64,000 nucleotides of DNA from Eonycteris spelaea (taxonomy: Eukaryota > Chordata > Mammalia > Chiroptera > Pteropodidae): NCBI GenBank assembly GCA_003508835.1, contig PUFA01000068.1, forward strand, positions 8,317,501-8,381,500, written 5' to 3'. This document shows, piece after piece, positions 1 to 9,965 of the stretch (position 1 is the first letter of the stretch; every line of letters begins with the position of its first letter). The notes beneath the pieces were generated by a model. The model had not been told where the DNA came from, made no database searches, and saw only the letters and a list, made by a program, of their open reading frames with translations. Position numbers and translations under genes: made by a program.

Positions 1-39
1 GATCTGGCTGCATGATTGGAATTATTGATGAGGTATAAT

Positions 40-262
40 AACAGACATAATGTTTTAAGCATCTACTATGTGCAAGCAACTTACCAACAACATATGATTA
101 CTTTTGTGTTAGATTTGTCATTTTACAGATGAGGAAACTAAAGCTCAGAGAGATAAGTGCATCTTCACTCATATTATTAATAAGTGAAGAAACTAGAATT
201 TGAAGCCTAGTCTTCTCTACTCTGAAGTATGTGCTCTTTCCATAGATCCAAATTACGAATAT
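40..262 (-). repeat. MIR: MIR SINE, antisense
   Basis: The antisense MIR core ttttacagatgaggaaact lies at 121-139. To its left is the 'atctactatgtgc' end and to its right the decayed tRNA-like head (gtgctctttcc near 231-241). It is nearly full length and strongly diverged, as expected of an element more than 100 Myr old. Confidence 0.75.
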
Positions 263-1638
263 AAAGCTACCCAACAATTTAGAGATCAAGACTTATTACA
301 TTGGGCCATTATTTCACTTGTTATTATAGAGACACATAGGAGAAATGTGTCTTGCAAATTGTCAGGACCTTTGTTGATGTTAATTCTTGTCATTAATAAT
401 CAAATAACAGTTACGTGAAATATAATGATACTAATAACAAAAAAAAGAAATGATAGTGGGTAAGCATGCAAATCAGTTTTTAAGCCGAGCATGACATTTA
501 TAATAATGCTGTGTAAATACAGGAGTAGGAAAACCCAAGAACAATGAATATCCATTGAGAAAAAAGCCCATGGCATTAGAGAAGAATGAAACTGAGAAAA
601 AAACACCCATGTTACTTGGCTTTGTTCCCTCCCCTTTGGGTTCAGAAAATAGAATTGAGACAACACCAAAGGGGGTGGGTAAAGAGTTTGAACAATGAAT
701 ACACATTACCAGCATCAGCTGGGTATCTTGTTAACATTAACCTGATGCATTGCAAGTGAGCTGCAGTTAGAACAGTAATTACAGTAAATAGAATCCATTT
801 GGAATCCTCAAGCAAATATGAGCAGGGAAGAAAGATGGGTTGAAAAAAATCCATTACCCTTTGGAAGTTATGGAAGCTTTGGATGGCAGTGATTTCAACT
901 GTGAATTGCATCCGACTAAGAAGCGGCAAGTTGAACGAATCTATCTCAGCTCTCAAGTGTGTTTAGATGGTAAATAAAATGAATTACCCAACCATTCCAG
1001 CCAAATGCAGTTTCCTGAAATATTTGTCTCGGTAATTTAGGTAGAAAATTTAGGTAGAATTGGGAAGTTGGCCTGTCTCCTCTGCTTCCTGTCTTGGGCT
1101 GATGGTCTTTGTCAGAAAAACAAAATATTGCTATTCTGGAAGGGTCAAAAGGCAGGGCCAAGGTGGAATGGGAGAAGGTGGAGAAGGATGCTGAGACTCT
1201 CTAAGCGGTCTGTACTTTTGAATGTTGGTCGAAGAGAAATCCCACTTTCAAAGGCTTCAGTGCCATTCCATTGTGGCCAGGCACTTGCAGGCCCCTTCTG
1301 TGGGTGTCTCATGCACTCTGTTCCAGATAGCTCCCTAGTTCCAGACAGCTCAGTTAGGGCAGCAGCATGGTTCTGAGGCCTTCCCAGAAATCTCTGTCCT
1401 TTTCATTCTCTGGGTCTACTCCAAGCCCCTCCCCTTCTGCCAGGTACAAACCCAGGTCAGAATCTCTTACCTGGGTTCCTGACCTCACCTCCCCTGGCCC
1501 TTGGGAAAGGGACATTTCTAACTGGGATTCAGGTTCATGCTCTGAGCAACTCCCATTGCCAGCCACGTGAGTAATGACTGAAAAACTCAAGGGCACTAAG
1601 TCTGTAAATTGGGATACTTAGGTTGTACAAGTAAGTTC
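263..1638. other. Unique stretch, no recognised feature
   Basis: I see no repeat family, splice-bounded frame or RNA gene here. The frames present are short (up to about 100 codons) and have biased, repetitive composition. The DNA is CpG-poor. Confidence 0.5.
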
Positions 1639-1639
1639 A

Positions 1640-1790
1640 AACATATTCATTCATTCAACAGATGTTTACTGTGTCAAGCGCTTAGGTCCGAGAACATTTG
1701 TAACACATTTCCTCATTGTGGGATCTGGGATGCCCTACCGATGGGAGACAGGCTTAAAATAGGAAGAAAACATCCAGTATCAGTAAAGGT
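1640..1790 (-). repeat. L2: L2 3' end, antisense
   Basis: It opens with the reversed L2 tail (attcattcattcaacagatg, 1647-1666) followed by a 'gtttactgtgtcaagcgct' stretch that matches the antisense L2 3' UTR. It degrades to the right around the 'gggagacaggctt' motif. Fragmentary. Confidence 0.5.
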
Positions 1791-2190
1791 AAACAGTAAT
1801 AGCAGCATCTCTGTGTATGCACTGGGCAGTACCTGGGATGCCCGAGACTTCACATGTATGGTCTGTGCCACCTGAGGGGAGGTAGGACCTAGCTGATGCC
1901 TGGGAAGAAAGCACTGATTCTGACTTTACGCCCAAGGATCCCAGATAGCTAACCTTAGACATCTTCTTGTTGATTGGGTACCAAGACAAGAACTAATTAG
2001 CTTTGGTGACAAGCTCATTAGTTTTTCAGAGAACATGGAGAAAGAAGAGTCAAAGTGGAGATGGGTAAAAGGAATACTCTGGTCTTGATCCATTTTTTTT
2101 TCTTCCAAACTTGGCCACACTATCTCTTCCAACCATCCACACATTAGCATGGAGTCCTTTTTAAAACGGCGAACCAGAGCCATTTTTATC
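1791..2190. other. Unique stretch, no recognised feature
   Basis: About 400 bases with no repeat signature I can name. A short T-rich run lies near 2092-2104. No coding signal. Confidence 0.45.
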
Positions 2191-2194
2191 AAGC

Positions 2195-2358
2195 ATCTGT
2201 TGCTACTTTATACATAAGTTAACATGCTACTTTTTTTAATGCTCACAATAACCGTGTGAAGGAGGAAATATTGCTATCCCCATTTTACAGCTGGGAAATT
2301 GAGACCCATGAGTGTTAAGCTCAGGTTCTGGGGAAAGCTTGCCTGAGATCACACCTAG
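2195..2358 (-). repeat. MIR: MIR SINE, antisense
   Basis: Antisense core cattttacagctgggaaat at about 2281, preceded by 'gctcacaataaccgtgtgaa' typical of the reversed MIR 3' half. It abuts a sense MIR on its right, so the two form an inverted pair. Confidence 0.68.
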
Positions 2359-2562
2359 CTCTAACGTTTTCCATTTGTGAAACCTCAGGCTAAGTTACTT
2401 CACCTCTCTGAGCCCCTCTGTTCTCATTTGTAGAATTGGATAATTTCAAATATCTGCTTAATAAGGTATAATAAGGATTAACTAACTGGAATGCATATAA
2501 AGCACCTACTGCAATGCTGGGCACAAAGTAAGTGCTAAGTAAATGCTATTCTGTCTTTCCCC
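2359..2562 (+). repeat. MIR: MIR SINE, sense
   Basis: Sense core cacctctctgagcccctct at 2401-2419, then the 'tctcatttgtagaattgga' segment, 'aaggattaactaactgg', and the 3' end 'gctgggcacaaagtaagtgc' near 2517-2536. Right partner of the antisense MIR at 2195-2358. Confidence 0.75.
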
Positions 2563-2995
2563 AGGGGCCAATATGAAGAAGTTCCCCATTCCTATCCTGG
2601 TCCCAGGCTACTTATGTTAAGGGTCAGCCATAGAGAGGCCTTAGTGATGTGGGAGGAGAGCTGGGGGTGGTGAGGCCTCAGGAGCCCACACCTCCCCAGT
2701 CTCCATCAGATGCTGGGGCATCTCAGAACAGGGCCACTAAGCCATTGAGACTCAGTGTAACTGTCATAAGGTATGAGGCCATTGGAACCTTATCTGCAAA
2801 CAACTACGCAAATGCCCTCCAAAGACTCCGTTCAGGCCTAGGACAGGAAATGAAGTGTCCTGTTCAGGCAAAACTGTTAGGCTGGAGGGCATGGCAGAGG
2901 AAAGAGAAGCATATGAACAACACTGAGAATGGCTCGAGGTAATTAGACAAATTGGAATCCAGATCGCAGAGTGGCATCCTGGCCTTGGGTCCAAG
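2563..2995. other. Unique stretch, no recognised feature
   Basis: Moderately GC-rich DNA between MIR and MER5A. Frames on both strands reach about 95 codons and look like chance frames. I find nothing conserved. Confidence 0.45.
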
Positions 2996-2999
2996 GCCT

Positions 3000-3178
3000 T
3001 GAGCGAGCTTCTCAGCCTTGCCCTTATTTTGGAATCACCTGGGTGCTTTGACAAATACTGATACCTGGGTCCAGCCCTGCAGACTTTGAGCTGATTGCAC
3101 GGAGCACTGCCTGGGCACTGGAATTTGAAAACTCCGCAGGTGACTCTTCTGTGCAGCCAGAGCTAGGAACCACTAAGA
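3000..3178 (+). mobile_element. MER5A: MER5A-like hAT-Charlie element
   Basis: The diagnostic ggaatcacctgggtgcttt starts at 3031, followed by a 'cctgggtccagccctgcaga' block and the decayed terminal inverted repeat 'aggaaccacta' near 3165-3175. Its length of about 180 bp fits a near-complete MER5A, a non-autonomous DNA transposon with no coding capacity. Confidence 0.75.
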
Positions 3179-3740
3179 CTTTTAGCTCCTAGTTATACAA
3201 GAGACTGTTAGAGACCCTGGAAGCTCCTTATTTCCATGTGCCTCTATTGTTCTCCCAGGTACCCACCCTGCCCCCTCTCTTCCCACTTGGTTACTCAAAT
3301 CCAGTTCTCAGGACTCACAGGACCCTGTAGTTTTTGCCACAAACCCCTGCTCTCACATTTTCAGTGCCTCCCTTCATGCCTGGGACCTTCTCTACTCTGT
3401 GCTTTTGATAAGCTGGTGGCACTCCTACAAACCCTCATCTCTCCATGGTCTAGAAAAGTTACACCTGATGTGATCCTACCTGGTCCATCTACAGTCAAAG
3501 GCTGATTTCTCTGCAAAACTGTCCCATCATCCCAACCCAAGATGACCTTCATCACATCTGCCTTCTGGTGGCACCTAGCTCGGACACCACCCATGGTATT
3601 TAGGTTGGACAGCTTGATACATTACAAAGGGGTATATCAGCCTCTGGGATTTTGGCCTCTTCATCTGTGATTGGGAAGTAAGACCACCTGCCCAGTGTGC
3701 TGCACAACTTAGTCATCAGGCTTGGGGCAAGAGCAGTGCT
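3179..3740. other. Unique stretch with weak L2 resemblance
   Basis: The pyrimidine-rich segment 3236-3510 loosely resembles a sense L2 ORF2 tail ('gccttctggtggcacctagc' style composition, 'ccttctctactctgtgc'), but no diagnostic block is intact. A CTCF-like motif lies at 3560-3571. Confidence 0.35.
3560..3571 (-). promoter_or_regulatory. CTCF-like core motif (candidate)
   Basis: The reverse complement reads CCACCAGAAGGC, one mismatch from the CTCF core consensus CCASYAGRKGGC. Flanking bases (ggtg before, ag after, on the minus strand) are also compatible. A motif this short occurs by chance, so occupancy is pure inference. Confidence 0.25.
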
Positions 3741-3741
3741 C

Positions 3742-3928
3742 ATTTGCACCCAGTACTTTTATATGTATATCCTCATTTATGCTCACCAGTGTCTCTCTTG
3801 GGAATGATATTGTGTTCGTGTTATAAGTGAAGAAATCGAGGTTTAGGGAATGCACTAGTTTGTGGAAATTCATCTGGAGGTTTCTTGGCTCTTAAGTCCT
3901 GGATTCCCTCCACTTTACCACGCCACCC
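3742..3928 (-). repeat. MIR: MIR SINE, antisense
   Basis: Core remnant agtgaagaaatcgag at 3826-3840 with flanking 'tatcctcatttatgctcacc' on the left and the reversed head 'aagtcctggattccctccac' on the right. Moderately decayed. Confidence 0.65.
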
Positions 3929-4235
3929 AAAAGGAAAGCTCATAGAAAGTGTATAATAAAGTGCTTTTTAACTAAAACTGTCTTGATTAGAAGTTTTAGT
4001 TTCTGAGCGCAGACTATATCCTTCTTCTATATCCTTCACGCAACAGGGTTCACTGAACAAAAAACAGCTCTTGGATAGGATTAGGAAGCCCCGATTCAGA
4101 TGCTTACTCATTTGCAGTTGTTGGAGCCTCTCTTAAACCAGGCCTGGATAGGCACTGGGGACCCAGAGTTAATTCAACATCTACCCTATAAATCTAATTT
4201 CTGATTGAAGAGACCAACACTTAAATATTCGATTA
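3929..4235. other. Unique stretch, trace of L2
   Basis: Mostly unassignable. A short 'ggataggcactggggaccca' segment near 4147-4166 is the kind of block seen in antisense L2, but it is too short to call. Confidence 0.3.
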
Positions 4236-4456
4236 CCATACAGGGTGTCCTGGATTCAAATTCCAACTGTCATGTATTACCTGTGTGATTTTCTTTCAGC
4301 GAGTTGCTTAATTTCTCTGGGTTTTGCTTTCCTCATCTGTAAAATGTGGATAAGAGTACCTTCCAGCAGAGGAGTGATAGATCGAGTGACTTATACATGT
4401 GTAGCACTTAGAATTGGCCTGGCACATGGAAAACACTCAAATGTTATCTGTAAAGA
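4236..4456 (+). repeat. MIR: MIR SINE, sense, near full length
   Basis: The head is present (tcctggattcaaattccaac, 4248-4267), then the core 'cctcatctgtaaaatg' (4331-4346) and the 3' half 'tggcctggcacatggaaaac' (about 4415-4434). One of the better preserved MIR copies. Confidence 0.78.
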
Positions 4457-4499
4457 GCTACGGTGTGAACACGGAGTTCTGGCGGAGCCTCGGCAAGGG

Positions 4500-4970
4500 A
4501 TAGTGAACCCTGCTCAGATGTATTTGCTTCCTACCACTGGTTTAAAGCAACACGAATGTATCCTCTTACAGTCTGGTGGTCAGGAATCCAAAATTAGTCT
4601 CACTGGACTATCAAGGTGTTGGCAGGGCTGGGTCCTTCTGGAGGCTCTGAAAAGAGAAATTGTTTCCTCATCTTTGTCATCTTCTAGAGGCTGCCTGCTT
4701 TCCTTGGTCTCTGGCCTCTTCCTTATATTGCTGCAGCCTCTTATTTCACATCTACCACTAACTCTGATCTTCCTGCCTCCCTGTTTTAAGAACCCTGTGA
4801 TTACATTGTACCCTCCTGGGTAACCCAGGATAAAATCCCTATCTCAAGATTCTTAACTTATTCACATCTGCAAAGTTCCTTTTTGCCATGTAAGATAACA
4901 TAGTCATAGGTTCTGGAGATTAGGACATGGACATTTTAGGGGGGCCATTATTTAGGCTACCATGCCAAAG
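4500..4970 (-). mobile_element. MaLR-like solo LTR, antisense (MLT1 class?)
   Basis: Read on the minus strand, it begins near 4968 with a 'tggtagcctaaataatggcc' LTR start. It continues through a 'gtgattac' block typical of mammalian ERVL-MaLR LTRs and ends near 4505-4570 with 'cagactgtaagaggatac', the decayed polyadenylation region. No internal retroviral sequence accompanies it, so it is a solo relic. The subfamily is uncertain, and an L1M 3' UTR is the alternative. Confidence 0.55.
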
Positions 4971-4999
4971 GTTGGAGGCTGACCCCTGCCAGGGGAGGG

Positions 5000-5185
5000 A
5001 GGTTGGGGATGACTTCCTAAGAAGTCATTTCACCTAGCTCTGGAAGAATGAGTTGGAGTTTTTCAGACTGACATGCAGGAAAGGACATTCCAATTAGAGG
5101 AAAGTGCTTCAACAAAGGCATCAGGTGTGGCAGGAAAGCCTGCCATGTTTAGGGAGAAGGTGAGAAGCTCATGGTTGATGGAGAC
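5000..5185 (-). repeat. L2: L2 fragment, antisense
   Basis: Contains the reversed L2 blocks 'ctctggaagaatgagttgga' (about 5038-5057) and 'ggaaaggacattccaattag' (about 5078-5097), followed by 'caacaaaggcatcaggtgtg'. Good family resemblance, no usable ends. Confidence 0.58.
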
Positions 5186-5939
5186 ACGGGTGTGATGGAA
5201 GGAACAATGGGTGGGCAGGCCTTTTACATTGCGACCCTAGAGGCAAACATCTGTGGTATGGCAGCTGCTGCTGGTGTCCTCTATAATGTGACTTCCTGTC
5301 CAGGAAATCCTGACATTCCACTCTGGCCCAGTCTAGCCAGCCTCAAGGGTATCATATTCCAGCAGACTGGTGTGAGTGTCTGGCCATCAGGAACTAGTGG
5401 TCCCTGGGGCTGTGTCATTTGTCTCCTTTTCATTGCCTCCCCCAAATTCTAACAGAACAGATCCCCAAACTCTCCCTGAACCCTCCTCCCCAGCTCCAGA
5501 GCCACAAAGCAGAGGATCAACTCCAGTGATGGAGGACGAGGCCCAGAGCCCCTTTATTAGAAGCCATTCTCTTTCTCAATATCCTAGAGAGGTGGACCGG
5601 CAAAGTGACATTCCCACAGAAATAATTTTTCAGTTTCTTATAATAGGACATAAAAGTCGGCCCAGGGAAATTGATTCCATTCGAAGTTACCTTTGTAAGA
5701 CACTTCATCTTCCATTGAGGCCTCTGTATTTCAGCAATTTCTAAAGCCTGAGGAAATCTCCTTTAATGTTTTTTTGCCGCCCTGGCAGAAGGCTTTTGTA
5801 GCTCATCTGAAGGGTTCTGCTGACCTGTCCCTTCCTCAGGTCTGGGGTGGTCATTGGGGGGTGCCTTGAATCCCACACCCAACTATAGGGAGCAGCTTAC
5901 CAGCTTCCCCTTGGTATCACTCTGGCCTTGAATGTGAAG
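5186..5939. other. Unique stretch, no recognised feature
   Basis: About 750 bases without an assignable repeat. A 122-codon frame at 5376-5744 has no domain I recognise and no flanking splice logic, so I do not call it a gene. Confidence 0.45.
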
Positions 5940-6090
5940 GGCGATGTATTCTTGTTCTTTGCTCTTTCTTCCTCATACCTCTTTCTTCTCCCCCACCCGC
6001 CTTCCTTTTCTCCTCTATCTTTTTTGATATTGGCTTTTGTCCTTTTTGTTTTTTTCTTGCTTTCATTTCTCTTCTCCCTACCTTCCTGTC
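5940..6090 (+). repeat. Pyrimidine-rich low-complexity tract
   Basis: About 150 bases are almost all C and T on the plus strand, with no fixed period (for example ctctttcttcctcatacctc). Tracts of this kind can adopt triplex structure. The 150-codon frame that runs through it is a composition artefact. Confidence 0.6.
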
Positions 6091-6111
6091 CCAAACTCTG
6101 TCCCCAGGAGT

Positions 6112-6250
6112 ATGTCATCACTCAACAACCACATGACCCAGGAGGTTACTCAGTCTCCCTGAATCTCAGCTTTTTCATCTGTAAAATGGAAATAATAACA
6201 TGCATTTCATGGGGTTGTGAACAGGATTCCATAGTTCTGTGTTTAATAGA
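6112..6250 (+). repeat. MIR: MIR SINE, sense
   Basis: The core tttttcatctgtaaaatgga sits at 6171-6190, preceded by 'ccctgaatctcag' and followed by 'aataataacatgcatttcat'. The head and the 3' end are lost. Confidence 0.75.
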
Positions 6251-6424
6251 CCCCAGGGACAGAGGCTATGCAGAGCAGAACAGAGCAAAGAGCGAGACTT
6301 GCAGCTTTGCGCAGGAGACTCTGAACTCATTGCCAGGTGAGGAGGGTGCAGAGCTGCTTCTGAACTTTGTGATAGGATGATACTTTCCAAAGAAATAACA
6401 CTTTTCAATTGACCAAGACTTTTC

Positions 6425-6560
6425 TGACCTATGCCATATTTAATCTCCATGGCAATGCTTCGATGGAGATAGAGCAGGTGCCCTAACTTGGTCTATAGAT
6501 AAGGAATCCTAAGGTCAGAGAATGTGAGTGATTTATCCCGTGTTATCCAACTGATGAGTG
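6425..6560 (-). repeat. MIR: MIR SINE fragment, antisense
   Basis: The diverged core 'agataaggaatcctaaggtc' at 6497-6516 precedes 'ttatccaactgatgagtgg', the reversed head region. Weak but in the right order. Confidence 0.5.
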
Positions 6561-6927
6561 GGCACTTAACATCATATGACCACTGAGCCTAGGTGCTTTT
6601 CTCTGCTAGATCATGGAATGAGATGGCAAGGATGGCCCCATCTAACTTTTTCTTGCTCAGCCTTCTGCCTCTCTCATGATCGTGGAGTTGGAGTCTGGGG
6701 AAAACCAGGCTATCCTGGATTTTCCCAGTACTTTGAGCCCCAGTTGTGCTACTGTGCTGTGTGTGAGATTATTTGAGAAGGGTTGTAAGCCAGGGTCCAT
6801 CATCTCCCACTTCAAGGCTCAGCCTGGGCCTGTGACCCCAAAGTAAACTGAGTACATCAGCTGAGTAAACCTGACTTTCCTGTCAGTCTAGAATCAATAG
6901 CCCATTTGAATGCTCTGAGCTGTCAGA
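6561..6927. other. Unique stretch, no recognised feature
   Basis: I see no family signature, coding frame or RNA gene in this interval. Confidence 0.4.
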
Positions 6928-7045
6928 TGTTACTCTCAGTTGGGTGGTATTATTCTTCTCCTAGATTTGAGGAAACTGTGGCTCAGCTAAAGCTACTTGT
7001 TCATGATTCAGCTGGGATGAGAACCCAGGACTGACCAAAAATTTT
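6928..7045 (-). repeat. MIR: MIR SINE, antisense
   Basis: Core ttgaggaaactgtggctcag at 6967-6986, then 'catgattcagctgggatgag' and 'aacccaggactg', the reversed tRNA-like head. Both outer ends are missing. Confidence 0.65.
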
Positions 7046-7604
7046 AGACCTGGTTTCAGGGATGTCAAATCACTGGCTCAGGTCACCTAGCAAATTTGGA
7101 ATTCATATTCCCCTAGTCCCACAGAACATTTTTCATTCCATACGCCACTTAAATGGTTGTTTAGACTGCTTGTACAAGACCCTGAGGCCTGGAGCCAGAA
7201 CCCAGGGGAAAGAAGTTACAGTTAAAGCCATCTTACCTGCCACGGTGGCCCAATGGTACAAGGGACAACCTCAGCTCTTTCCTCCCTGACAGCAATTTAG
7301 GCAGAGGCAGAGGTCACTTATTGGAGATGCTGTGGCAGGAATTTCTGCATCTGCTTCTGGGTAATCAGGGGCCAGCCCATTCCAAGGATTCAATGGTCCT
7401 CTGCTGCCTTTTACTCCCAACGCTGACCGGGAGTTGAACCCAAGCTTATGGCAGCTGCTTTTCACAAACAATTCCCAAGGGAGAAGAAAGTAAAAATTTT
7501 CTCCAGAAGAATTTGGAATCCCAAATGAAGCAGCACTTATTGCTGTCTGTGGGTAAGGATACACAAACCTCTCTAGTTCTCATTGTGGCCGGAAAGTCCT
7601 GGGA
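7046..7604. other. Unique stretch, no recognised feature
   Basis: Contains only short frames (75 and 97 codons, opposite strands) with no recognisable domain. No repeat family assigned. Confidence 0.42.
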
Positions 7605-7770
7605 CTGATTAATTGATTCAGTCATTCATTTGACAATTTAGAGCATCTATTATGCAGCAAGCCCTCTTCTGGCTGTGGGGAAACAGTAATAAATAGATAA
7701 CACTGTCCCCACCCTCCCAGCACTCACATTCTAGTGGTAGAGACTGATGATAAACAGCTCATCACAATAT
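7605..7770 (-). repeat. L2: L2 3' end, antisense
   Basis: Starts with the reversed tail 'cagtcattcatttgacaatt' (about 7619-7638), then 'gagcatctattatgcagcaa', and the highly diagnostic 'cattctagtggta' at 7728-7740 followed by 'gatgataaac'. Terminal 165 bp of an L2. Confidence 0.7.
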
Positions 7771-8217
7771 TTGTTTAGTACCATCTCTTCTTTCCTCTGA
7801 GACCCAGTGAATAGTGACACAGCTTCCTGCAGCCTGAAAAGCAGTGAGGTCGAGCAGAGAGAGAATCAGGCTCGTGTCCTGAGAATCTGGCTGGTCTTAA
7901 ATCAGGACAGACCCTGATAGAGCTATAAGAAGCCAGCCAGTGTCACTACTTCTCTGTTCTTGGTTGTTCGGAGTAAGGATAACGGTACCTACTTTGTACT
8001 GTCCTGATCAAAGTCCTTGATTGTGAGAATGACCCTAAAAAGCATGACTTGTTATAAAGTAGCAGGGATCTTTTGGAGAGTCCAAAGGCAGGAACCTCAA
8101 TGCAGCAAGGCCTCACAGAAACAAAAAATGGTAAGTTGCCAGGTGCTAAGGTGTCCTTGTGATCTCTCTCTTAGTGGTCCTATTTTTCTCTGAATTTCTC
8201 TCTTTTCCCCTCTGGTC
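7771..8217. other. Unique stretch, possible degraded MIR
   Basis: The 7880-8020 part has a weak sense-MIR order ('ctggtcttaaatcaggacag', 'cactacttctctgttcttgg', 'ataacggtacctactttgta') but lacks an intact core. The rest is unassigned. Confidence 0.35.
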
Positions 8218-8290
8218 ACGTTTTTTGTTTTTGTTTTTATATGTGTGTCTGTGTTTGTGTTTGTTTTTGTTTTTGTTTTTGTTTTGCTTT
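8218..8290 (+). repeat. T/G-rich simple repeat (TTTTTG)n
   Basis: Imperfect runs of gtttttgtttttgttttt-type sequence surround a short tgtgtgtctgtgtttg core. The opposite strand reads as lysine/asparagine-rich nonsense frames. Confidence 0.85.
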
Positions 8291-8659
8291 TTCATAGCTT
8301 GTAATCCTAATAAGCTTTGACTTGTCAAGGCCCATACAGGCCATCTCACCTTCTCAATAATCTGACAATTCTTAGTAACTCCTTTTGGTTTTTCACCTTT
8401 GCTACCTACCCAGTCTCTGTTCCCCAAATCCAATTCCCAGTCGTCAAAGGAGGAGTCGAAGTGAGACAAACTGTGGGTTACTGGACAGCCAACAGTCAGA
8501 TCCCCCATGGAACTGGTGCCCACCCTGATCCAGTCAGCTGTGACTGTAATGGGACATGATCATATGATATAAAACATGTCTACTGCAGGTCACATGGTAT
8601 ATAAAGCATGGCTGGCTGTAGATGGTGGTAGTGGTGTGCAGTCAACATAAAACATCTGG
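8291..8659. other. Unique stretch, no recognised feature
   Basis: An 80-codon frame spans 8317-8559 but shows no domain. Near 8560-8650 there are short repeats of 'catatgatataaaacatg' flavour that do not form a regular array. Confidence 0.4.
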
Positions 8660-8775
8660 TACACATCTGTGCCTCTCAGGCTGCCTTGACCAATTAAATG
8701 AGATTTTTAGAGAAAATGCCCAGCATGTTGATACCCTGTACACAGCAGGGATTTACTGAATGAATACTGTTTGCA
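8660..8775 (+). repeat. MIR/L2 3' end, sense (fragment)
   Basis: 'ccctgtacacagcaggg' followed by 'atttactgaatgaatactg' at about 8733-8768 resembles the shared 3' tail of MIR and L2 elements. It is too short to decide between them. Confidence 0.42.
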
Positions 8776-9227
8776 GAGGCCTTTGGTAAATTGTAAGGTG
8801 CTGTACAGATGTGAAGTGTGAGAATCGCCATCGACTACTGACAGAACTTAAACTTTGCAAAGGCTATCTTGACTGGCTTTAGGCCAGTTACTTTAATCGG
8901 AGAATGATTAGCTGGTAACCTCCTTGTTTCTTTAGCTATTGCATTTCCCTGGGGCCTGGGGAGACTGTGTCTTGAATGTGGATTTTCCAAAATGGCTTCA
9001 TGCTGTGTCCTTGAGTGGGGCTAGGGCTCAGTCTTAGAAATTACAGTTTGTCTCATCCTGCTGGGCACAATTGAGTAAGTGCCACCATGCATACTGGCCA
9101 ATCCCAGCAGCTGGGGGCCTCCTGGGCATCTGGCCAGCAGGAGTGACAGGCAGCTGGCAGGCTGCTTCTGCCTCCCAGTGATTCTAGAGAAAAGGCAGAA
9201 GGGTGGAGAGAAACTCAAATATGTTGC
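8776..9227. other. Unique stretch, no recognised feature
   Basis: Two short frames face each other at 9021-9261 over a 'ccagcagctgggggcctcct' GC-rich patch. I see no evidence of a gene. Confidence 0.42.
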
Positions 9228-9415
9228 ATCTCTCTTGGGCCTGGATCTTTACATAGCTTAACTTATTTCATCTTCATAGCAATATTATCAAGAGGGCATT
9301 ATAATTCCCATTTTAACAGATGGAAGTAATGAGGCTTAGAGATTAAGTAATTTGCTCAAAGTGGTAGAAACCAAATGGGAACCCAGTCCTGGCTCACTGG
9401 GTTCTGCAGTGCATT
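9228..9415 (-). repeat. MIR: MIR SINE, antisense
   Basis: Core ttttaacagatggaagtaat at 9311-9330, then 'aagtaatttgctcaaagtgg' and 'gggaacccagtcctggctca'. Good collinearity over about 190 bp. Confidence 0.75.
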
Positions 9416-9449
9416 GCAGTAATAGTTTACAAGCATTCAACTAGCCAAT

Positions 9450-9695
9450 TCTTTCTGACACATACTGTGTACTGAGTATTGCATAGTTTATTATGCTTTT
9501 TAAGTTCTTTTCCCACTTATTATCCAATACCTATGGAATTAAGTATATGGGATGGCTCTTGTTATCCGTACTTGACAATTCAGAAGGTAGGGGCTCAGGG
9601 GAATATAGAGATTTGCTTGAAACAACATAGCTAGTTAGGCAGAGCAGGATCTGGAACTCGATCCCATGACTACATTGTGGGGCTCTATGGACCAA
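9450..9695 (-). repeat. MIR: MIR SINE, antisense
   Basis: 'catactgtgtactgagtatt' on the left, a diverged core at 9570-9600, and the reversed head 'aacaacatagctagttaggc' at 9621-9640 followed by 'gatctggaactcgatcccat'. Second antisense MIR in tandem with the one at 9228. Confidence 0.68.
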
Positions 9696-9814
9696 ACCAT
9701 GCTTTCCTCCCATCCCTCAAGACACTCTTCCATATAGGAGAGAGAAATCTCCAAAGATTAAAAATTGCATTTGTTTGTTTCTTATGTAGTTCGGATATTA
9801 CTAGTATCATTGCA

Positions 9815-9965
9815 CATATATTAGTCAGACTTTGATTCAAGTCTTGGCCTGCCAATTACTTTTAGTTGTGATCACTCTTAAATTACAAGGTTTCTCATCC
9901 CTACACTGGTGATACCATAATGGAACCTAGCACACCACTCTGGGAGTTTTGACAGGGAATTAGTA
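9815..9965 (+). repeat. MIR: MIR SINE, sense, degraded
   Basis: 'gactttgattcaagtcttgg' gives the head (about 9829-9848) and 'tacaaggtttctcatcccta' a decayed core (about 9885-9904). The 3' half is rearranged. Confidence 0.55.

Noticed and set aside
4245..4823. 192-codon frame that could suggest a small gene
   Set aside because: It is built from a MIR (4236-4456) and an antisense LTR-like repeat (4500-4970). No protein family is visible.
5928..6380. 150-codon hydrophobic frame resembling a membrane protein
   Set aside because: Its first part is a translated pyrimidine-rich tract (Phe/Leu/Ser by composition) and the rest is MIR.
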